The position numbers and the translations under genes are program-made. 64,000 nucleotides of DNA from Paraflavisolibacter caeni (lineage in GTDB: Bacteria; Bacteroidota; Bacteroidia; Chitinophagales; Chitinophagaceae), in NCBI RefSeq assembly GCF_025628885.1, contig NZ_JAOTIF010000011.1:1-64000 (forward strand). Reading direction: 5' to 3'. Numbering within the stretch: position 1 is the first letter of the stretch; every line of letters begins with the position of its first letter. Positions 18,536 to 27,629 of the stretch are shown one piece after another. The notes under the pieces are model-generated. The model saw only the letters and a program-made list of their open reading frames with translations. It was not told the DNA's origin and did no database searches.

Positions 18536-18632
18536 GGTCGGGAGATATTCCGTTTAATAATAGATAAAAGCTTTTATTAATTGAGCGTTTGATATTGACA
18601 AATTTATGAGTTCAGTTGATAGGGGCTGTTTT

Positions 18633-18662
18633 AATATAAAGCCCCTCTGGAAACAGAAGGGC
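18633..18662 (-). terminator. Terminator of the sigma / membrane-protein operon
   Basis: Read on the minus strand, GCCCTTCTG (18662-18654) pairs with CAGAGGGGC (18649-18641) with one U-G pair and a 4-base loop, followed by TTTATATT. A second overlapping stem (18621-18627 with 18640-18646) would compete with the T-tract part. It lies about 60 bp beyond the stop of the 173-aa gene. Confidence 0.6.
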
Positions 18663-18721
18663 TGTACACCAAACCTGATGATACAGAGAGTCATCAAGCT
18701 ATTTTAAAGATGTTAGGTTAA

Positions 18722-19243
18722 TTATTGCCATTGCTTTTTCTTACTACTCAGGTATCTGTCGAGCAACATCAATCCCAGGATGATATTGGCCATCATAAAT
18801 AGGTTCACAAAAGTGTTGTTGAACATCCGGCTATAATCGACTTGTGTAAAGTCAATACCGGCGTGCTTGCTGGCGTTGCCTGCGGACCAGTTTACCTGGC
18901 TAAAGCCGTATATTAAAAAACCAACAATAACTGTGATGAAGAAGGCTGCAATGCCCCTGATGATGTATTTATTAATGTACTCCTTAGTTGCCGGGGCAAT
19001 TTGTATTTTGCTAATTTCCTCCATTACATTTTTGGTAAAACGCATGGATGGCTGTTCCAACTCTGTAGCATGCAGCAATTGGTTCAACTCTACTAACTCA
19101 TTGTATTTAGCTCGCCACACTGCATTTTCTCTAATTAGTTGCTCAATGAAGCTTTTCTCTTCACTCAATCCGTCGATGTAAGCCCAGATGCGGGCTTCCA
19201 TTTCCTCATCATGTGAAAACTCATTATTTATTGTGGTACTCAT
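18722..19243 (-). CDS. Predicted anti-sigma factor-like membrane protein
   Basis: A 173-aa protein encoded 45 bp downstream of the ECF sigma gene on the same strand. The N-terminal about 85 residues are cytoplasmic-looking and acidic/helical (DEEMEARIWAYIDGLSEEKS), as in zinc-less anti-sigma domains. Two hydrophobic segments follow, at about 95-113 (GIAAFFITVIVGFLIYGF) and about 145-162 (FVNLFMMANIILGLMLL). I see no His-x3-Cys-x2-Cys zinc motif. The anti-sigma role rests on gene order and topology (inference). Confidence 0.7.
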   Translation of the reverse strand: MSTTINNEFSHDEEMEARIWAYIDGLSEEKSFIEQLIRENAVWRAKYNELVELNQLLHATELEQPSMRFTKNVMEEISKIQIAPATKEYINKYIIRGIAAFFITVIVGFLIYGFSQVNWSAGNASKHAGIDFTQVDYSRMFNNTFVNLFMMANIILGLMLLDRYLSSKKKQWQ

Positions 19244-19288
19244 TTGGTTCTCTTTTAAATAGTTGAACTTATGATCACTAATGGTTAA

Positions 19289-19870
19289 TTAATTTAAATC
19301 TCTTACTTCTGCACTGAAATGCTTTTGCATTTTGTCTTTCAGTCTTGTTCTCGCTCTATGCAACTGCACCTTAACTGCATTCACCTCCTTTCCCAAAGTT
19401 TGTGCAATTTCCTCCAATGTTTGTTCGCCTTTATAGAAAAGCGTGATCACCTGTGCGTCTTCAGGGCTAAGCAGTTTAATGGCTTCATTGACCATATTGA
19501 CTTTAGACTTTTGCTCTACCTGGTTGGCGCTCATGCCGCCATCAATGTTATCCGCAACGACAAATACTTTTTCATTGTCCAAAGAATGTACTTCCAATTT
19601 CTTCTTACGTAAAAAAGTAATGCAGGTAGTGGTTGTAATAGTATAAAGCCAGGTGCTAAACTTAGCGGTTCCCTTAAAATCAGCCAGTGAACGATAGGCT
19701 TTAATAAATACATCCTGTGCTACTTCCTCTGCATCCTCACGACTCTTTACATACCTTAAAACAATAGTAAAAACATAGTTTTGATAACGCTCTACCAACG
19801 TCGCATAGGCTTGCTGGCCGCCTTTTAATACCTGCTGAATTATGTCTGTATCAGATGGTGTGGTGTACAT
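19289..19870 (-). CDS. ECF-family RNA polymerase sigma factor
   Basis: A 193-aa group 4 sigma factor. Region 2 lies at about 25-95 (YQNYVFTIVLRYVKSREDAEEVAQDVFIKAYRSL, then FKGTAKFSTWLYTI, the -10-binding part). Region 4 lies at about 130-180, with the helix-turn-helix TLEEIAQTLGKEVNAVKVQLHRAR. It is followed by a two-TM protein that may hold it at the membrane. Its own promoter has an ECF-like TGTAACC-N16-CGTC arrangement, and the same motif appears before two other genes in the window. The family call is certain; the target set is inferred. Confidence 0.94.
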   Translation of the reverse strand: MYTTPSDTDIIQQVLKGGQQAYATLVERYQNYVFTIVLRYVKSREDAEEVAQDVFIKAYRSLADFKGTAKFSTWLYTITTTTCITFLRKKKLEVHSLDNEKVFVVADNIDGGMSANQVEQKSKVNMVNEAIKLLSPEDAQVITLFYKGEQTLEEIAQTLGKEVNAVKVQLHRARTRLKDKMQKHFSAEVRDLN

Positions 19871-19882
19871 TCTAATTATTAT

Positions 19883-19909
19883 GACGTGGTAGTGAGCGCA
19901 CAGGTTACA
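19883..19909 (-). promoter_or_regulatory. ECF-type promoter of the sigma gene (candidate autoregulation)
   Basis: On the minus strand TGTAACC (19909-19903) is followed after 16 bases by CGTCATA (19886-19880), the classic ECF layout of an AAC-containing -35 and a CGTC -10. It implies a leader of about 5 bases before the ATG at 19870. Confidence 0.7.
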
Positions 19910-19992
19910 GGCACAGGGTGCAATTTACGGGAAAAGGGAATGGAGGGAATGAGGAATGGGTTGATGAGTTTTGGGGAATTTGATAGCTTAGC

Positions 19993-20022
19993 TGTAACAT
20001 GATTGTTTGAGGTTTAGTCATA
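19993..20022 (+). promoter_or_regulatory. ECF-type promoter, distal, before the DUF6249-like gene
   Basis: TGTAACA (19993-19999), 16 bases, then AGTCATA (20016-20022). Same spacing and -10 pattern as the divergent sigma promoter. It lies exactly 70 bp upstream of a second copy. Confidence 0.55.
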
Positions 20023-20062
20023 TATTCTGAAAACCAGTTCTTTAAAAAAAGTTTTCAAAATC

Positions 20063-20092
20063 TGTAACCTGGGTCCAATAGCTATAGTCAGA
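20063..20092 (+). promoter_or_regulatory. ECF-type promoter, proximal, before the DUF6249-like gene
   Basis: TGTAACC (20063-20069), 16 bases, then AGTCAGA (20086-20092). It shares the 9-mer TGTAACCTG with the divergent sigma promoter. Predicted leader of about 40-45 bases to the ATG at 20140. Confidence 0.65.
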
Positions 20093-20139
20093 TATTGAAA
20101 CAAGCAAACAATCATTTAAAACAATAAAAATTTATTACA

Positions 20140-20523
20140 ATGGGCGACGCAGCAGGTGTTTTAGTTCCAATTTTAGTTCCCTTAGGCGCATTTGCTATGG
20201 TTTTTGGCATTATTTATTTAAAAACCAGGGAAAATATGGCCATGATAGAAAAAGGGATGAATCCCAAACAATATGCAAACAGTCCGGCTCCTTACCGTAG
20301 CTTAAAGACAGGGCTGTTGTTTTTAGGTGCAGGTATTGGTTTATTAGTGGCCTATTTTATTGATAAAAACATGGGCGGTTATGATAATGAAGCTATTTAC
20401 TTTTCATTGATCGCCATAGGCGGCGGGCTTGGCTTGATTGCTTCTTATGCGGTAGAGAAAAAAGAAACTTTGAGGCGGAGGACTGAGTTTGAAAGAAGAG
20501 AGGATTATGAGAGAGTGAGTTGA
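20140..20523 (+). CDS. Small membrane protein, DUF6249-like
   Basis: A 127-aa protein with three hydrophobic segments, at about 7-27 (VLVPILVPLGAFAMVFGIIYL), 56-75 (TGLLFLGAGIGLLVAYFI) and 86-105 (IYFSLIAIGGGLGLIASYAV). A charged loop follows TM1 and the tail is basic/acidic (KKETLRRRTEFERREDYERVS). The pattern RENMAMIEKGMNP after TM1 is typical of DUF6249-type proteins near ECF sigma factors in Bacteroidota. It is divergent from the sigma gene and carries two matching ECF-type promoters, so it is probably a direct target (inference). Function unknown. Confidence 0.75.
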   Translation: MGDAAGVLVPILVPLGAFAMVFGIIYLKTRENMAMIEKGMNPKQYANSPAPYRSLKTGLLFLGAGIGLLVAYFIDKNMGGYDNEAIYFSLIAIGGGLGLIASYAVEKKETLRRRTEFERREDYERVS

Positions 20524-20543
20524 ATGACGAGTGGAAGGATTTA

Positions 20544-20581
20544 CAAATAAGCCCTGATAATTGAATATCAGGGCTTATTTG
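20544..20581. terminator. Bidirectional terminator, 16-bp perfect stem
   Basis: CAAATAAGCCCTGATA (20544-20559) is fully complementary to 20566-20581, with a 6-base loop. A/T flanks on both sides suit termination of both the DUF6249-like gene (+) and the S41 protease gene (-). Confidence 0.9.
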
Positions 20582-20598
20582 TTGTTTGGGTTTGATAA

Positions 20599-22191
20599 TT
20601 ATTTGGATAAGACTTCTTTTGCTTTGAGGATCATATCGTCATTGGTTCCTAAGACCTGGTAAAATCCTTGCGTTCGCCATTTGAACCGGGCCAGATATGC
20701 TTTCATCCGGTTTTGGATGTCTTTTTTATCATCTTCAGGAATTTTCTTCAGATAAATACTGTCTTTTGCGGCATATGCTACAAGTTGCTCCCAAGCATCA
20801 TTAACATTCTGGTATTTAACTGCAAATTCAGCAGGAGTACGGTACTTCTGCCATTCACTCATGTTTTTGATATAGTATTGGTAAACAAAGTTGCTGAATC
20901 GGCCATCCAGGTAAAGCCTGGTTACTCCACGCGTATATAAGCTGGTATCAACCGGAACAAAATAATCCGGAACAATACCACCACCACCGAAAACAACTTT
21001 TCCTCCATTTGTTTTGAAAGAATCCTTTTTAGAAAAATGCATTGAATCGGCGTACATCAATTCTCCATCTTCATAACGATGATAGAGCTCTTCCATATAC
21101 ACTTTCTTGCCTTTTTCGTAAGGCCGCTGAATGCTTCTTCCAGAAGGAGTGTAATAACGTGCTACAGTAAGCCTGATTGCAGAGCCATCGCTTAAAACAT
21201 ATTGTTCCTGTACAAGGCCCTTTCCAAATGTTCTTCTTCCTACAATGGTAGCCCTATCCCAGTCCTGAAGAGCGCCTGATAAAACTTCGCTGGCACTGGC
21301 GGAAAGCTCATCAACGAGTACAACCAATTTACCTTTCTCAAAAATACCTTCTTTTTTTGCCCTGTATTCCTGTCTTTCGGAGTTGGTGCCCTTGGTAAAA
21401 ACGATCAGTTTATTATCATCCAGGAATTCATCGGCTATATTTACAGCCTGGCTCATCAAACCGCCACCATTACCACGGAGGTCCAGTATCAGGCTGGTCA
21501 TTTTTTTAGCCTTTAGCTGGGTCATAGCATCCATAAACTCCTGGTAAGTAGTTTCAGAGAATTTGTTGAGTTTGATAAATCCTGTACTTCCGTCTATCAT
21601 GTAAGCTGCATCTATAGAAGGGATAGGAATCGTTCCTCGAGTAACGAAAACGTCCTGCAGTTTGTTATTACGCAGGATGGTGAGTTTTACTTTTGAGCCA
21701 GCCTTACCGCGGATCATGCGTTTAATATCGGCGCTGGGCAAGGTTTTGCTTACAATGGAGGAATCGTCCACTTTTAAAATCCTATCGCCAATCTGCAGTT
21801 TGGCCTTATCGCCGGGGCCATTAGGAATGACAAAAAGGATGTGAACTGTATCTGAAAAGATATTGAATTCGACACCTATACCCTGGAAGTTACCAACAAT
21901 ATCTTCATTGGCTTCACTGAGGTCGTTAGCAGGTATATAAACTGAGTGGGGATCGAGGTGCTCCATCATGTTCTGAAGGGCCCCATCCTGTAACGAATCA
22001 AGACTAACCGAGTCTACATAGCGGTTTCGAACCAGGTCTAGTGCTTCCTGTAGGGATGTTCTTTTGTCTTTCTTAAAAAAGCCGCGTGCACTGCCTGTTT
22101 GCTGGTGGAGTTTAAAGCCGAAGAACATGCCTGAGATCATGATCAAGGAAAAAATCAACGGCAACCACACCTGCAATTTTTTATTTCTCAT
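20599..22191 (-). CDS. S41 family carboxy-terminal processing protease
   Basis: A 530-aa periplasmic or membrane-anchored Ctp/Prc-type protease. An N-terminal membrane anchor/signal (about 8-26) is followed by a PDZ domain (about 95-180) and the S41 catalytic core. By alignment with the family's Ser-Asp-Lys spacing, the residues are Ser299 (ELSASASEV), Asp310 and Lys324 (TFGKGLVQ). The extended C-terminal part (about 390-530) is common in Bacteroidota S41 proteins. It probably trims cell-envelope proteins. Single gene, convergent with the DUF6249-like gene and divergent from the kinase gene. Confidence 0.92.
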   Translation of the reverse strand: MRNKKLQVWLPLIFSLIMISGMFFGFKLHQQTGSARGFFKKDKRTSLQEALDLVRNRYVDSVSLDSLQDGALQNMMEHLDPHSVYIPANDLSEANEDIVGNFQGIGVEFNIFSDTVHILFVIPNGPGDKAKLQIGDRILKVDDSSIVSKTLPSADIKRMIRGKAGSKVKLTILRNNKLQDVFVTRGTIPIPSIDAAYMIDGSTGFIKLNKFSETTYQEFMDAMTQLKAKKMTSLILDLRGNGGGLMSQAVNIADEFLDDNKLIVFTKGTNSERQEYRAKKEGIFEKGKLVVLVDELSASASEVLSGALQDWDRATIVGRRTFGKGLVQEQYVLSDGSAIRLTVARYYTPSGRSIQRPYEKGKKVYMEELYHRYEDGELMYADSMHFSKKDSFKTNGGKVVFGGGGIVPDYFVPVDTSLYTRGVTRLYLDGRFSNFVYQYYIKNMSEWQKYRTPAEFAVKYQNVNDAWEQLVAYAAKDSIYLKKIPEDDKKDIQNRMKAYLARFKWRTQGFYQVLGTNDDMILKAKEVLSK

Positions 22192-22287
22192 TTTTTACTC
22201 GTCCTATTTTATATTTAGCTTGCAAAATAGGAGGTTTTAAAAATATTTGTGAAAACTTCCCTGTTTTTCAACAATACTTTAAGTCTT

Positions 22288-23154
22288 ATGCACCCATTGA
22301 CACTCATAGCCGATAGTGGATCAACTAAAGCCGAATGGTGTTTGATTCAGCCAGGTCGTAAAAAGAATATTGTGACCCAGGGTCTTAGTCCCTACTTTTT
22401 AAATACCGAGGAAATTGTGGAGGTGCTCAGGAATGAGCTGGCTCCCAAATTAAAGAACATTGTGGTTGAAGAGATTTTTTTTTATGGAACAGGTTGCGCC
22501 AGCCCTATTAATGCAAAGAGCATGAAAACGGCACTTCAGAAAGTTTTCCCAGAAGCTGATGTTGAGGTTCAGACTGATCTTATGGCGGCGGCCCGGGCCA
22601 GTTGTGGAACAGAAAAGGGACTTGCCTGTATACTTGGAACCGGCTCGAACTCCTGTTATTATAATGGAAAGAAAATAGTTAATAACAGTCCGGGATTGGG
22701 TTATGTTTTAGGAGATGAAGGAAGTGGGGCATATCTTGGTAAAAAAGTGTTGCAATATTACCTGTATGACACTTTTGATGAAGATTTGCGTGCCAGGTTT
22801 GATGCGCAATATGTGACCAATCATGTTGAAATTCTTGAAAATGTATATAAAAAGCCATTTCCCAACCGTTATTTAGCAGGGTTTGCCTTATTCCTTGCTG
22901 AAAACCGAGGGCACTATATGGTAGAAAACATTTTGGAAGATGGTCTGAATGACTTTTTTTTCCAACACCTGCTTCGATACCGTGAAGTTTGGAAGTATCC
23001 TTTAAACTTTGTAGGCAGTGTTGCTTACGGATTTAAAGATGTTTTGCAGGATTTGTGCAGTTCCTATGAATTTGAAATGGGCACAGTATTGAAAAACCCT
23101 ATGGAGGGGTTGGTGAAATACCATGTTGGGAATTTGAAAAAGGAGAGAGGATGA
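22288..23154 (+). CDS. BadF/BadG-type ATPase, probable N-acetylglucosamine/N-acetylmuramate kinase
   Basis: A 288-aa sugar-kinase-fold ATPase. The phosphate-binding loop LIADSGSTKAEWCL is at the N-terminus, with DLMAAARASCG and the adenosine motif ACILGTGSNSCYYNG, then GDEGSGAYLGKK. The frame begins with a GTG at 22249, but the family N-terminus corresponds to the ATG at 22288 (MHPLTLIADSG). It sits 59 bp before murQ, so it probably phosphorylates an amino sugar recovered from peptidoglycan (inference from context). The exact sugar is uncertain. Confidence 0.84.
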   Translation: MHPLTLIADSGSTKAEWCLIQPGRKKNIVTQGLSPYFLNTEEIVEVLRNELAPKLKNIVVEEIFFYGTGCASPINAKSMKTALQKVFPEADVEVQTDLMAAARASCGTEKGLACILGTGSNSCYYNGKKIVNNSPGLGYVLGDEGSGAYLGKKVLQYYLYDTFDEDLRARFDAQYVTNHVEILENVYKKPFPNRYLAGFALFLAENRGHYMVENILEDGLNDFFFQHLLRYREVWKYPLNFVGSVAYGFKDVLQDLCSSYEFEMGTVLKNPMEGLVKYHVGNLKKERG

Positions 23155-23213
23155 GCCATTTGAAATGGTGAATTAGCGAATTGTAAAATAGAATGTAGAA
23201 TTTAAATTGTACA

Positions 23214-24038
23214 ATGGAGTCGAGTGTAGATTTTAGGAAAATAACTGAAGATCCCAGCCCTTACAGGCATATTGAACGAATGCCGATCAATGAAATTCTG
23301 ATCAACATCAACAAGGAGGATCAGAAGGTTGCTGGCGCTGTGGAAAAGGCCATTCCGCAGATTGAGCGACTGGTGACTGTAATTACAGATAAAATGCTAT
23401 CAGGAGGAAGGCTTTTTTATATAGGAGCAGGGACCAGTGGGCGGCTTGCTGTTGTAGATGCCAGTGAATGCCCCCCTACTTTTGGCGTACCAGAAGGTTT
23501 AGTAATCGCCATCATAGCAGGTGGCAGCCAAGCCATCACCCAGGCTATAGAAAATGCGGAAGACGATACAGATCAAGGCTGGCTGGATCTTCAGAAATAT
23601 CATATCAATGAAAAAGATGTGGTTGTAGGCATTGCGGCAAGTGGTACAACACCATATGTTGTTTCTGCCCTTGAACAATGCCGGAAACATCAAATTACTA
23701 CAGGGTGCATTACCAATAACCCCGGTTCTCCGCTGGAGCGAACCGCAGATTTTCCTATTGTTGTTGAAACAGGCCCAGAATTTATAACCGGTAGTACCCG
23801 GATGAAGAGTGGTACTGCCCAGAAGTTGACACTCAATATGATCTCCACGACAGTAATGATCCAATTGGGAAGGGTAGAAGATAACCAAATGGTCAACATG
23901 CTGCTTACAAATGAAAAGTTAGTTGACAGGGGCGTTAGAATAGTAATGGAAAGATTGTCTATAAAAGATTATGAAAAAGCAAAGGCGTTATTGTTGCATT
24001 GGGGAAGTGTTAAGAAGGCTGTAGAGGAGGGAAAATAA
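23214..24038 (+). CDS. murQ: N-acetylmuramic acid 6-phosphate etherase
   Basis: Cleaves the lactyl ether of MurNAc-6-phosphate to give GlcNAc-6-phosphate and lactate in cell-wall recycling. The 274-aa protein has a SIS fold, with RLFYIGAGTSGRLAVVDASE near 66, PPTFGVPEGLV, AENAEDD-like AIENAEDDTDQG and ITGSTRMKSGTAQKLTLNMIST. It is slightly shorter than the usual 295-300 aa because the C-terminal helical part is brief. Paired with the preceding amino-sugar kinase. Confidence 0.95.
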   Translation: MESSVDFRKITEDPSPYRHIERMPINEILININKEDQKVAGAVEKAIPQIERLVTVITDKMLSGGRLFYIGAGTSGRLAVVDASECPPTFGVPEGLVIAIIAGGSQAITQAIENAEDDTDQGWLDLQKYHINEKDVVVGIAASGTTPYVVSALEQCRKHQITTGCITNNPGSPLERTADFPIVVETGPEFITGSTRMKSGTAQKLTLNMISTTVMIQLGRVEDNQMVNMLLTNEKLVDRGVRIVMERLSIKDYEKAKALLLHWGSVKKAVEEGK

Positions 24039-24199
24039 TTTGAAAATGAGGTGATTAGGATAAGGGGTGGGCTTTTAAAGGTGCACTTACAGATGAGATA
24101 ATGAGCTGGTGGTATAATGTGACTTGTGTTGTAACTTGCGAGACCAATTAGCCATAAATGATAAGGGTGAGCGCATTAGCTTATTTGTAAATCAAACTC

Positions 24200-24766
24200 A
24201 TGCACGATATAGAACCATATTATAACTGGCGTCACATATATGTGAGCGAAGAAGATGAGCGGTCGCCTTTTTATAAGAGGGAGTACTCTGAATTTGAATT
24301 TTCTAAAACTGTATATAATTATTATATCCATCCCCAATGGGATGATTTTGGCAGCAGGACATTATATTTAAAAGTTTTACTGGCTGATTATGATGAGCAT
24401 TATGCTATTTTGGAGTTAATCGGCGAATGGAACGATGCCATCGAGAACGATATTATGACCTTAAAGCGGGATGTGATTGATGCCTTTGAAGGAGAGGGGA
24501 TCACCAAGTTTATTCTCATAGCAGAGAATGTGCTGAACTTCCATAGTGGAGATAAGGACTATTACCAGGAATGGTTTGAAGAGGTAACTGACGAAGCCGG
24601 ATGGATTGTTTGTATCAATATGCCTGAATCTACGCAGCATGATTTCAGGAAAGCTAAAATTAATTATTATATAGAGCTTGTGGAACTAGAAAACTGGCGG
24701 ACATACAAACCTTTCCATCTTTTTAAGAAGTTTGATAATGAATTTAGCAGACGGATTGGTCTTTAA
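24200..24766 (+). CDS. Conserved-looking hypothetical protein, cytoplasmic
   Basis: A 188-aa acidic protein with no signal peptide or membrane segment and no domain I recognise. It is rich in Tyr, Trp, Asp and Glu (DIEPYYNWRHIYVSEEDE, YYIHPQWDDFGSRTLYLKV, FHSGDKDYYQEWFEEV). The codon pattern and a clean ATG argue that it is real. It sits between murQ and the sdh operon with 160 and 90 bp gaps, so probably its own transcript. No function can be offered. Confidence 0.72.
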   Translation: MHDIEPYYNWRHIYVSEEDERSPFYKREYSEFEFSKTVYNYYIHPQWDDFGSRTLYLKVLLADYDEHYAILELIGEWNDAIENDIMTLKRDVIDAFEGEGITKFILIAENVLNFHSGDKDYYQEWFEEVTDEAGWIVCINMPESTQHDFRKAKINYYIELVELENWRTYKPFHLFKKFDNEFSRRIGL

Positions 24767-24814
24767 AGTCAAAACATTATTTAATTAATATTAACATTTT
24801 ATAGTACGGACACT

Positions 24815-24822
24815 TACCTTTG
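24815..24822 (+). promoter_or_regulatory. -7 promoter box of sdhCAB
   Basis: TACCTTTG, followed by C, matches TAnnTTTG(C). It lies 34 bases before the sdhC ATG. The region upstream is AT-rich but lacks a clear TTTG at -33. Confidence 0.55.
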
Positions 24823-24856
24823 CCCCGAATTTTTCAACCCTTTACTTTTCCCACTT

Positions 24857-25570
24857 ATGAAATGGTCTCTCTTTTTTACGTCTGCGATTGGAAAGAAAAT
24901 AGTGATGGGATTAACCGGCTTGTTCCTGATTACATTTCTTGTGATCCACGTCGGATTAAATGCCTGTATTTTCTATGATCTTCCAATTTTTGATCCGAAT
25001 GACAACGGAGCTATGTTCAACAAAGCGTCACATTTTATGGGTTCAACAATGGTGATGCGCCTTTTAGAGATTGTATTGTTTGCCGGCTTTATCCTTCACA
25101 TAATTCAAGGCTGGTCTTTAGAGCTTCAAAACAGGCAAAAGAGAAAACAAGGTTACCAGGTAAACCTGGGTAACAGAGGCAGTAAATGGTATAGCCGTTC
25201 GATGGGTATACTAGGTACGCTGATTTTCCTGTTTTTAGTATTACACATTTCTGATTTCTGGATACCTTCCCGTATCACGCACAACCTGCCCCAGGCGCAA
25301 TATCACGGTGTTGAGATGCACGACATGTTCATTAAGATGTACAACTCTTTTCAAAATCCGGTAGTTGTCGTTCTTTACTTGTTAGGCGTTTTAGCTTTGG
25401 CCTATCACTTGTTCCATGGATTTCACAGTGCATTCCGCACAATGGGTGTGCATAATAGAAAATACCTGGCGATGCTGAAAAGCCTTGGCTATGGTTTCAC
25501 TATTGTAGTGTGTGTGTTATTTGCTTTGATGCCTATTGCAATGTTCTTAAATTGGGTAAGTCCTCTTTAA
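24857..25570 (+). CDS. sdhC: Succinate dehydrogenase cytochrome b subunit
   Basis: The 237-aa membrane anchor of complex II, with five hydrophobic segments (about 12-33, 62-83, 117-136, 170-195 and 209-231). Histidines within or near the segments (LVIHVGLNA, FILHIIQGW, FLVLHISDFW, LAYHLFHGFHSAF) are the expected haem b ligands. This is the single large anchor of the Bacteroidota/epsilon-type enzyme rather than a separate SdhC plus SdhD. First gene of the sdhCAB operon; the flavoprotein gene follows after 60 bp. Confidence 0.94.
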   Translation: MKWSLFFTSAIGKKIVMGLTGLFLITFLVIHVGLNACIFYDLPIFDPNDNGAMFNKASHFMGSTMVMRLLEIVLFAGFILHIIQGWSLELQNRQKRKQGYQVNLGNRGSKWYSRSMGILGTLIFLFLVLHISDFWIPSRITHNLPQAQYHGVEMHDMFIKMYNSFQNPVVVVLYLLGVLALAYHLFHGFHSAFRTMGVHNRKYLAMLKSLGYGFTIVVCVLFALMPIAMFLNWVSPL

Positions 25571-25630
25571 TTGCGAGGCAAGAAGTTAGAAGTTAAAATC
25601 AATTCATTCAAATCAGTATAATCAGAAGTT

Positions 25631-27604
25631 ATGCTTAATGGAAAAATTCCTGAAGGGCCTCTAGAAAAAAAATGGGAAGATTATAAGGGACATGTTAAGC
25701 TGGTAAACCCGGCTAACAAGCGCAAGATTGAAATTATTGTGATCGGAACCGGACTGGCAGGTGCTTCAGCAGCAGCAGCTTTGGGCGAACTTGGCTACCA
25801 GGTTAAAGTATTCTGTTTCCAGGATTCACCACGCCGTGCGCACTCTATTGCAGCACAAGGTGGTATCAATGCCGCAAAAAACTATCAAAACGACGGTGAC
25901 TCTGTATTCCGTCTTTTTTATGACACAATAAAAGGTGGTGACTACCGCGCCCGCGAATCAAATGTTCACCGCTTGTCAGAAGTAAGTGGTAACATTATTG
26001 ACCAATGCGTAGCCCAGGGTGTTCCTTTTGCACGCGAGTATGGTGGCTTACTGAGCAACCGTTCTTTCGGTGGAACGCAAGTGCAACGTACCTTCTATGC
26101 AGCTGGCCAAACCGGACAGCAGTTGTTGATTGGTGCGTACCAGGCATTAGAGCGCCAGGTGGCATTAGGCAATGTGAAACAATATACCCGTCATGAAATG
26201 CTGGAAATCGTAATGATTGACGGAAAAGCACGTGGTATCATTGCCCGTGATTTGGTTTCAGGTGAACTGGAGCGTCACTTTGGCCATGCTGTATTATTGT
26301 GCAGTGGTGGCTATGGAAACGTTTTCTACCTGTCAACAAATGCTATGGGTAGCAATACAACAGCTATCTGGAAGGCACATAGAAAAGGAGCTCTGTTTGG
26401 AAATCCTTGCTTTACACAAATTCACCCCACTTGTATTCCTGTATCAGGGGATCATCAGTCAAAATTGACGTTGATGTCCGAGTCGTTGCGGAATGACGGT
26501 CGCATTTGGGTTCCTAAGAAGCAAGGTGACACCAGGAGGCCAAGTGAAATCCCTGAAGAAGAAAGGGATTATTACCTGGAAAGAAGATATCCTGCCTTTG
26601 GTAACCTTGTTCCCCGTGACGTGGCCTCACGCGCGGCAAAAGAAAGGTGTGATGCCGGCTATGGTGTAGGTTCTTCACGCCAGGCTGTTTATCTTGACTA
26701 TGCTGCTGCTATTCAGCGTTATGGCAAGATCGAAGCGAGTAAACGTAACCTAGCGAATGCTGATGCAGACACTATTACTCTTTTGGGTAAAGAGGTTGTG
26801 AAAGAAAAATATGGTAACCTGTTTGACATGTACGAAAAGATCACAGGTGAAAATCCATATGAAATACCTATGCGTATCTATCCTGCGGTTCACTATACAA
26901 TGGGTGGTTTGTGGGTAGACTACGAGTTGATGACTACAATTCCTGGATTGTATGCATTAGGAGAGTGTAATTTCTCTGATCACGGAGCTAACCGTTTAGG
27001 TGCTTCGGCCCTGATGCAAGGATTGGCTGACGGATACTTTGTAATACCTTATACCATTGGTAACTATTTGGCTGATGATATCAGAACAGTGTCAATTCCT
27101 ACCACGCACGCAGCTTTTGAAGAAGCTGAAAAATCTGTGCGGGAAAGAATTGAGAAGCTAATGAGTATCAAGGGAAATCAATCTGTTGAAAGCTTACACA
27201 AGCGTTTGGGTAAGATCATGTGGGATAAATGCGGTATGGCCAGGAATGCTCAAGGATTGAAGGAAGCTATCGTTGAAATACAGCAACTGAAGAAAGAGTT
27301 TTGGAGCGATGTGAAGATTCCAGGTGGTATCAATGAGTTTAATCCTGAACTTGACAAAGCCAACAGGGTAGCTGATTTTATTGAATTAGGGGAATTAATG
27401 TGTAAAGATGCTTTGCACCGTGAAGAAAGCTGCGGTGGTCACTTCCGTGAAGAGTACCAAACTGAAGAAGGTGAAGCATTGCGCCAGGACGACAAGTTTA
27501 TGTACGTTGCTGCCTGGGAAATGAAAGGCGAACACGAATGGCAGTTGCACAAAGAAGACCTTAATTACGAAGTTGTGAAGCCAACTCAAAGGAGTTATAA
27601 GTAA
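25631..27604 (+). CDS. sdhA: Succinate dehydrogenase / fumarate reductase flavoprotein subunit
   Basis: The 657-aa FAD subunit that oxidises succinate to fumarate. FAD-binding [17 protein letters not shown] is at about 39-55, and [13 protein letters not shown] holds the covalently flavinylated His71. The substrate region [13 protein letters not shown] carries the active-site His, and [22 protein letters not shown] completes the flavin site. Electrons pass to SdhB and menaquinone through SdhC. Overlap-free operon, 25 bp to sdhB. Confidence 0.97.
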   Translation: MLNGKIPEGPLEKKWEDYKGHVKLVNPANKRKIEIIVIGTGLAGASAAAALGELGYQVKVFCFQDSPRRAHSIAAQGGINAAKNYQNDGDSVFRLFYDTIKGGDYRARESNVHRLSEVSGNIIDQCVAQGVPFAREYGGLLSNRSFGGTQVQRTFYAAGQTGQQLLIGAYQALERQVALGNVKQYTRHEMLEIVMIDGKARGIIARDLVSGELERHFGHAVLLCSGGYGNVFYLSTNAMGSNTTAIWKAHRKGALFGNPCFTQIHPTCIPVSGDHQSKLTLMSESLRNDGRIWVPKKQGDTRRPSEIPEEERDYYLERRYPAFGNLVPRDVASRAAKERCDAGYGVGSSRQAVYLDYAAAIQRYGKIEASKRNLANADADTITLLGKEVVKEKYGNLFDMYEKITGENPYEIPMRIYPAVHYTMGGLWVDYELMTTIPGLYALGECNFSDHGANRLGASALMQGLADGYFVIPYTIGNYLADDIRTVSIPTTHAAFEEAEKSVRERIEKLMSIKGNQSVESLHKRLGKIMWDKCGMARNAQGLKEAIVEIQQLKKEFWSDVKIPGGINEFNPELDKANRVADFIELGELMCKDALHREESCGGHFREEYQTEEGEALRQDDKFMYVAAWEMKGEHEWQLHKEDLNYEVVKPTQRSYK

Positions 27605-27629
27605 TTTCCAAATTAACACATTAAGACTA

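Noticed and set aside
24130-24156. Fifth ECF-like site upstream of the 188-aa hypothetical gene (TGTAACTTG ... AGCCATA)
   Set aside because: The -35-like part fits, but the -10-like part has a mismatch in GTC and lies 3 bases too close.
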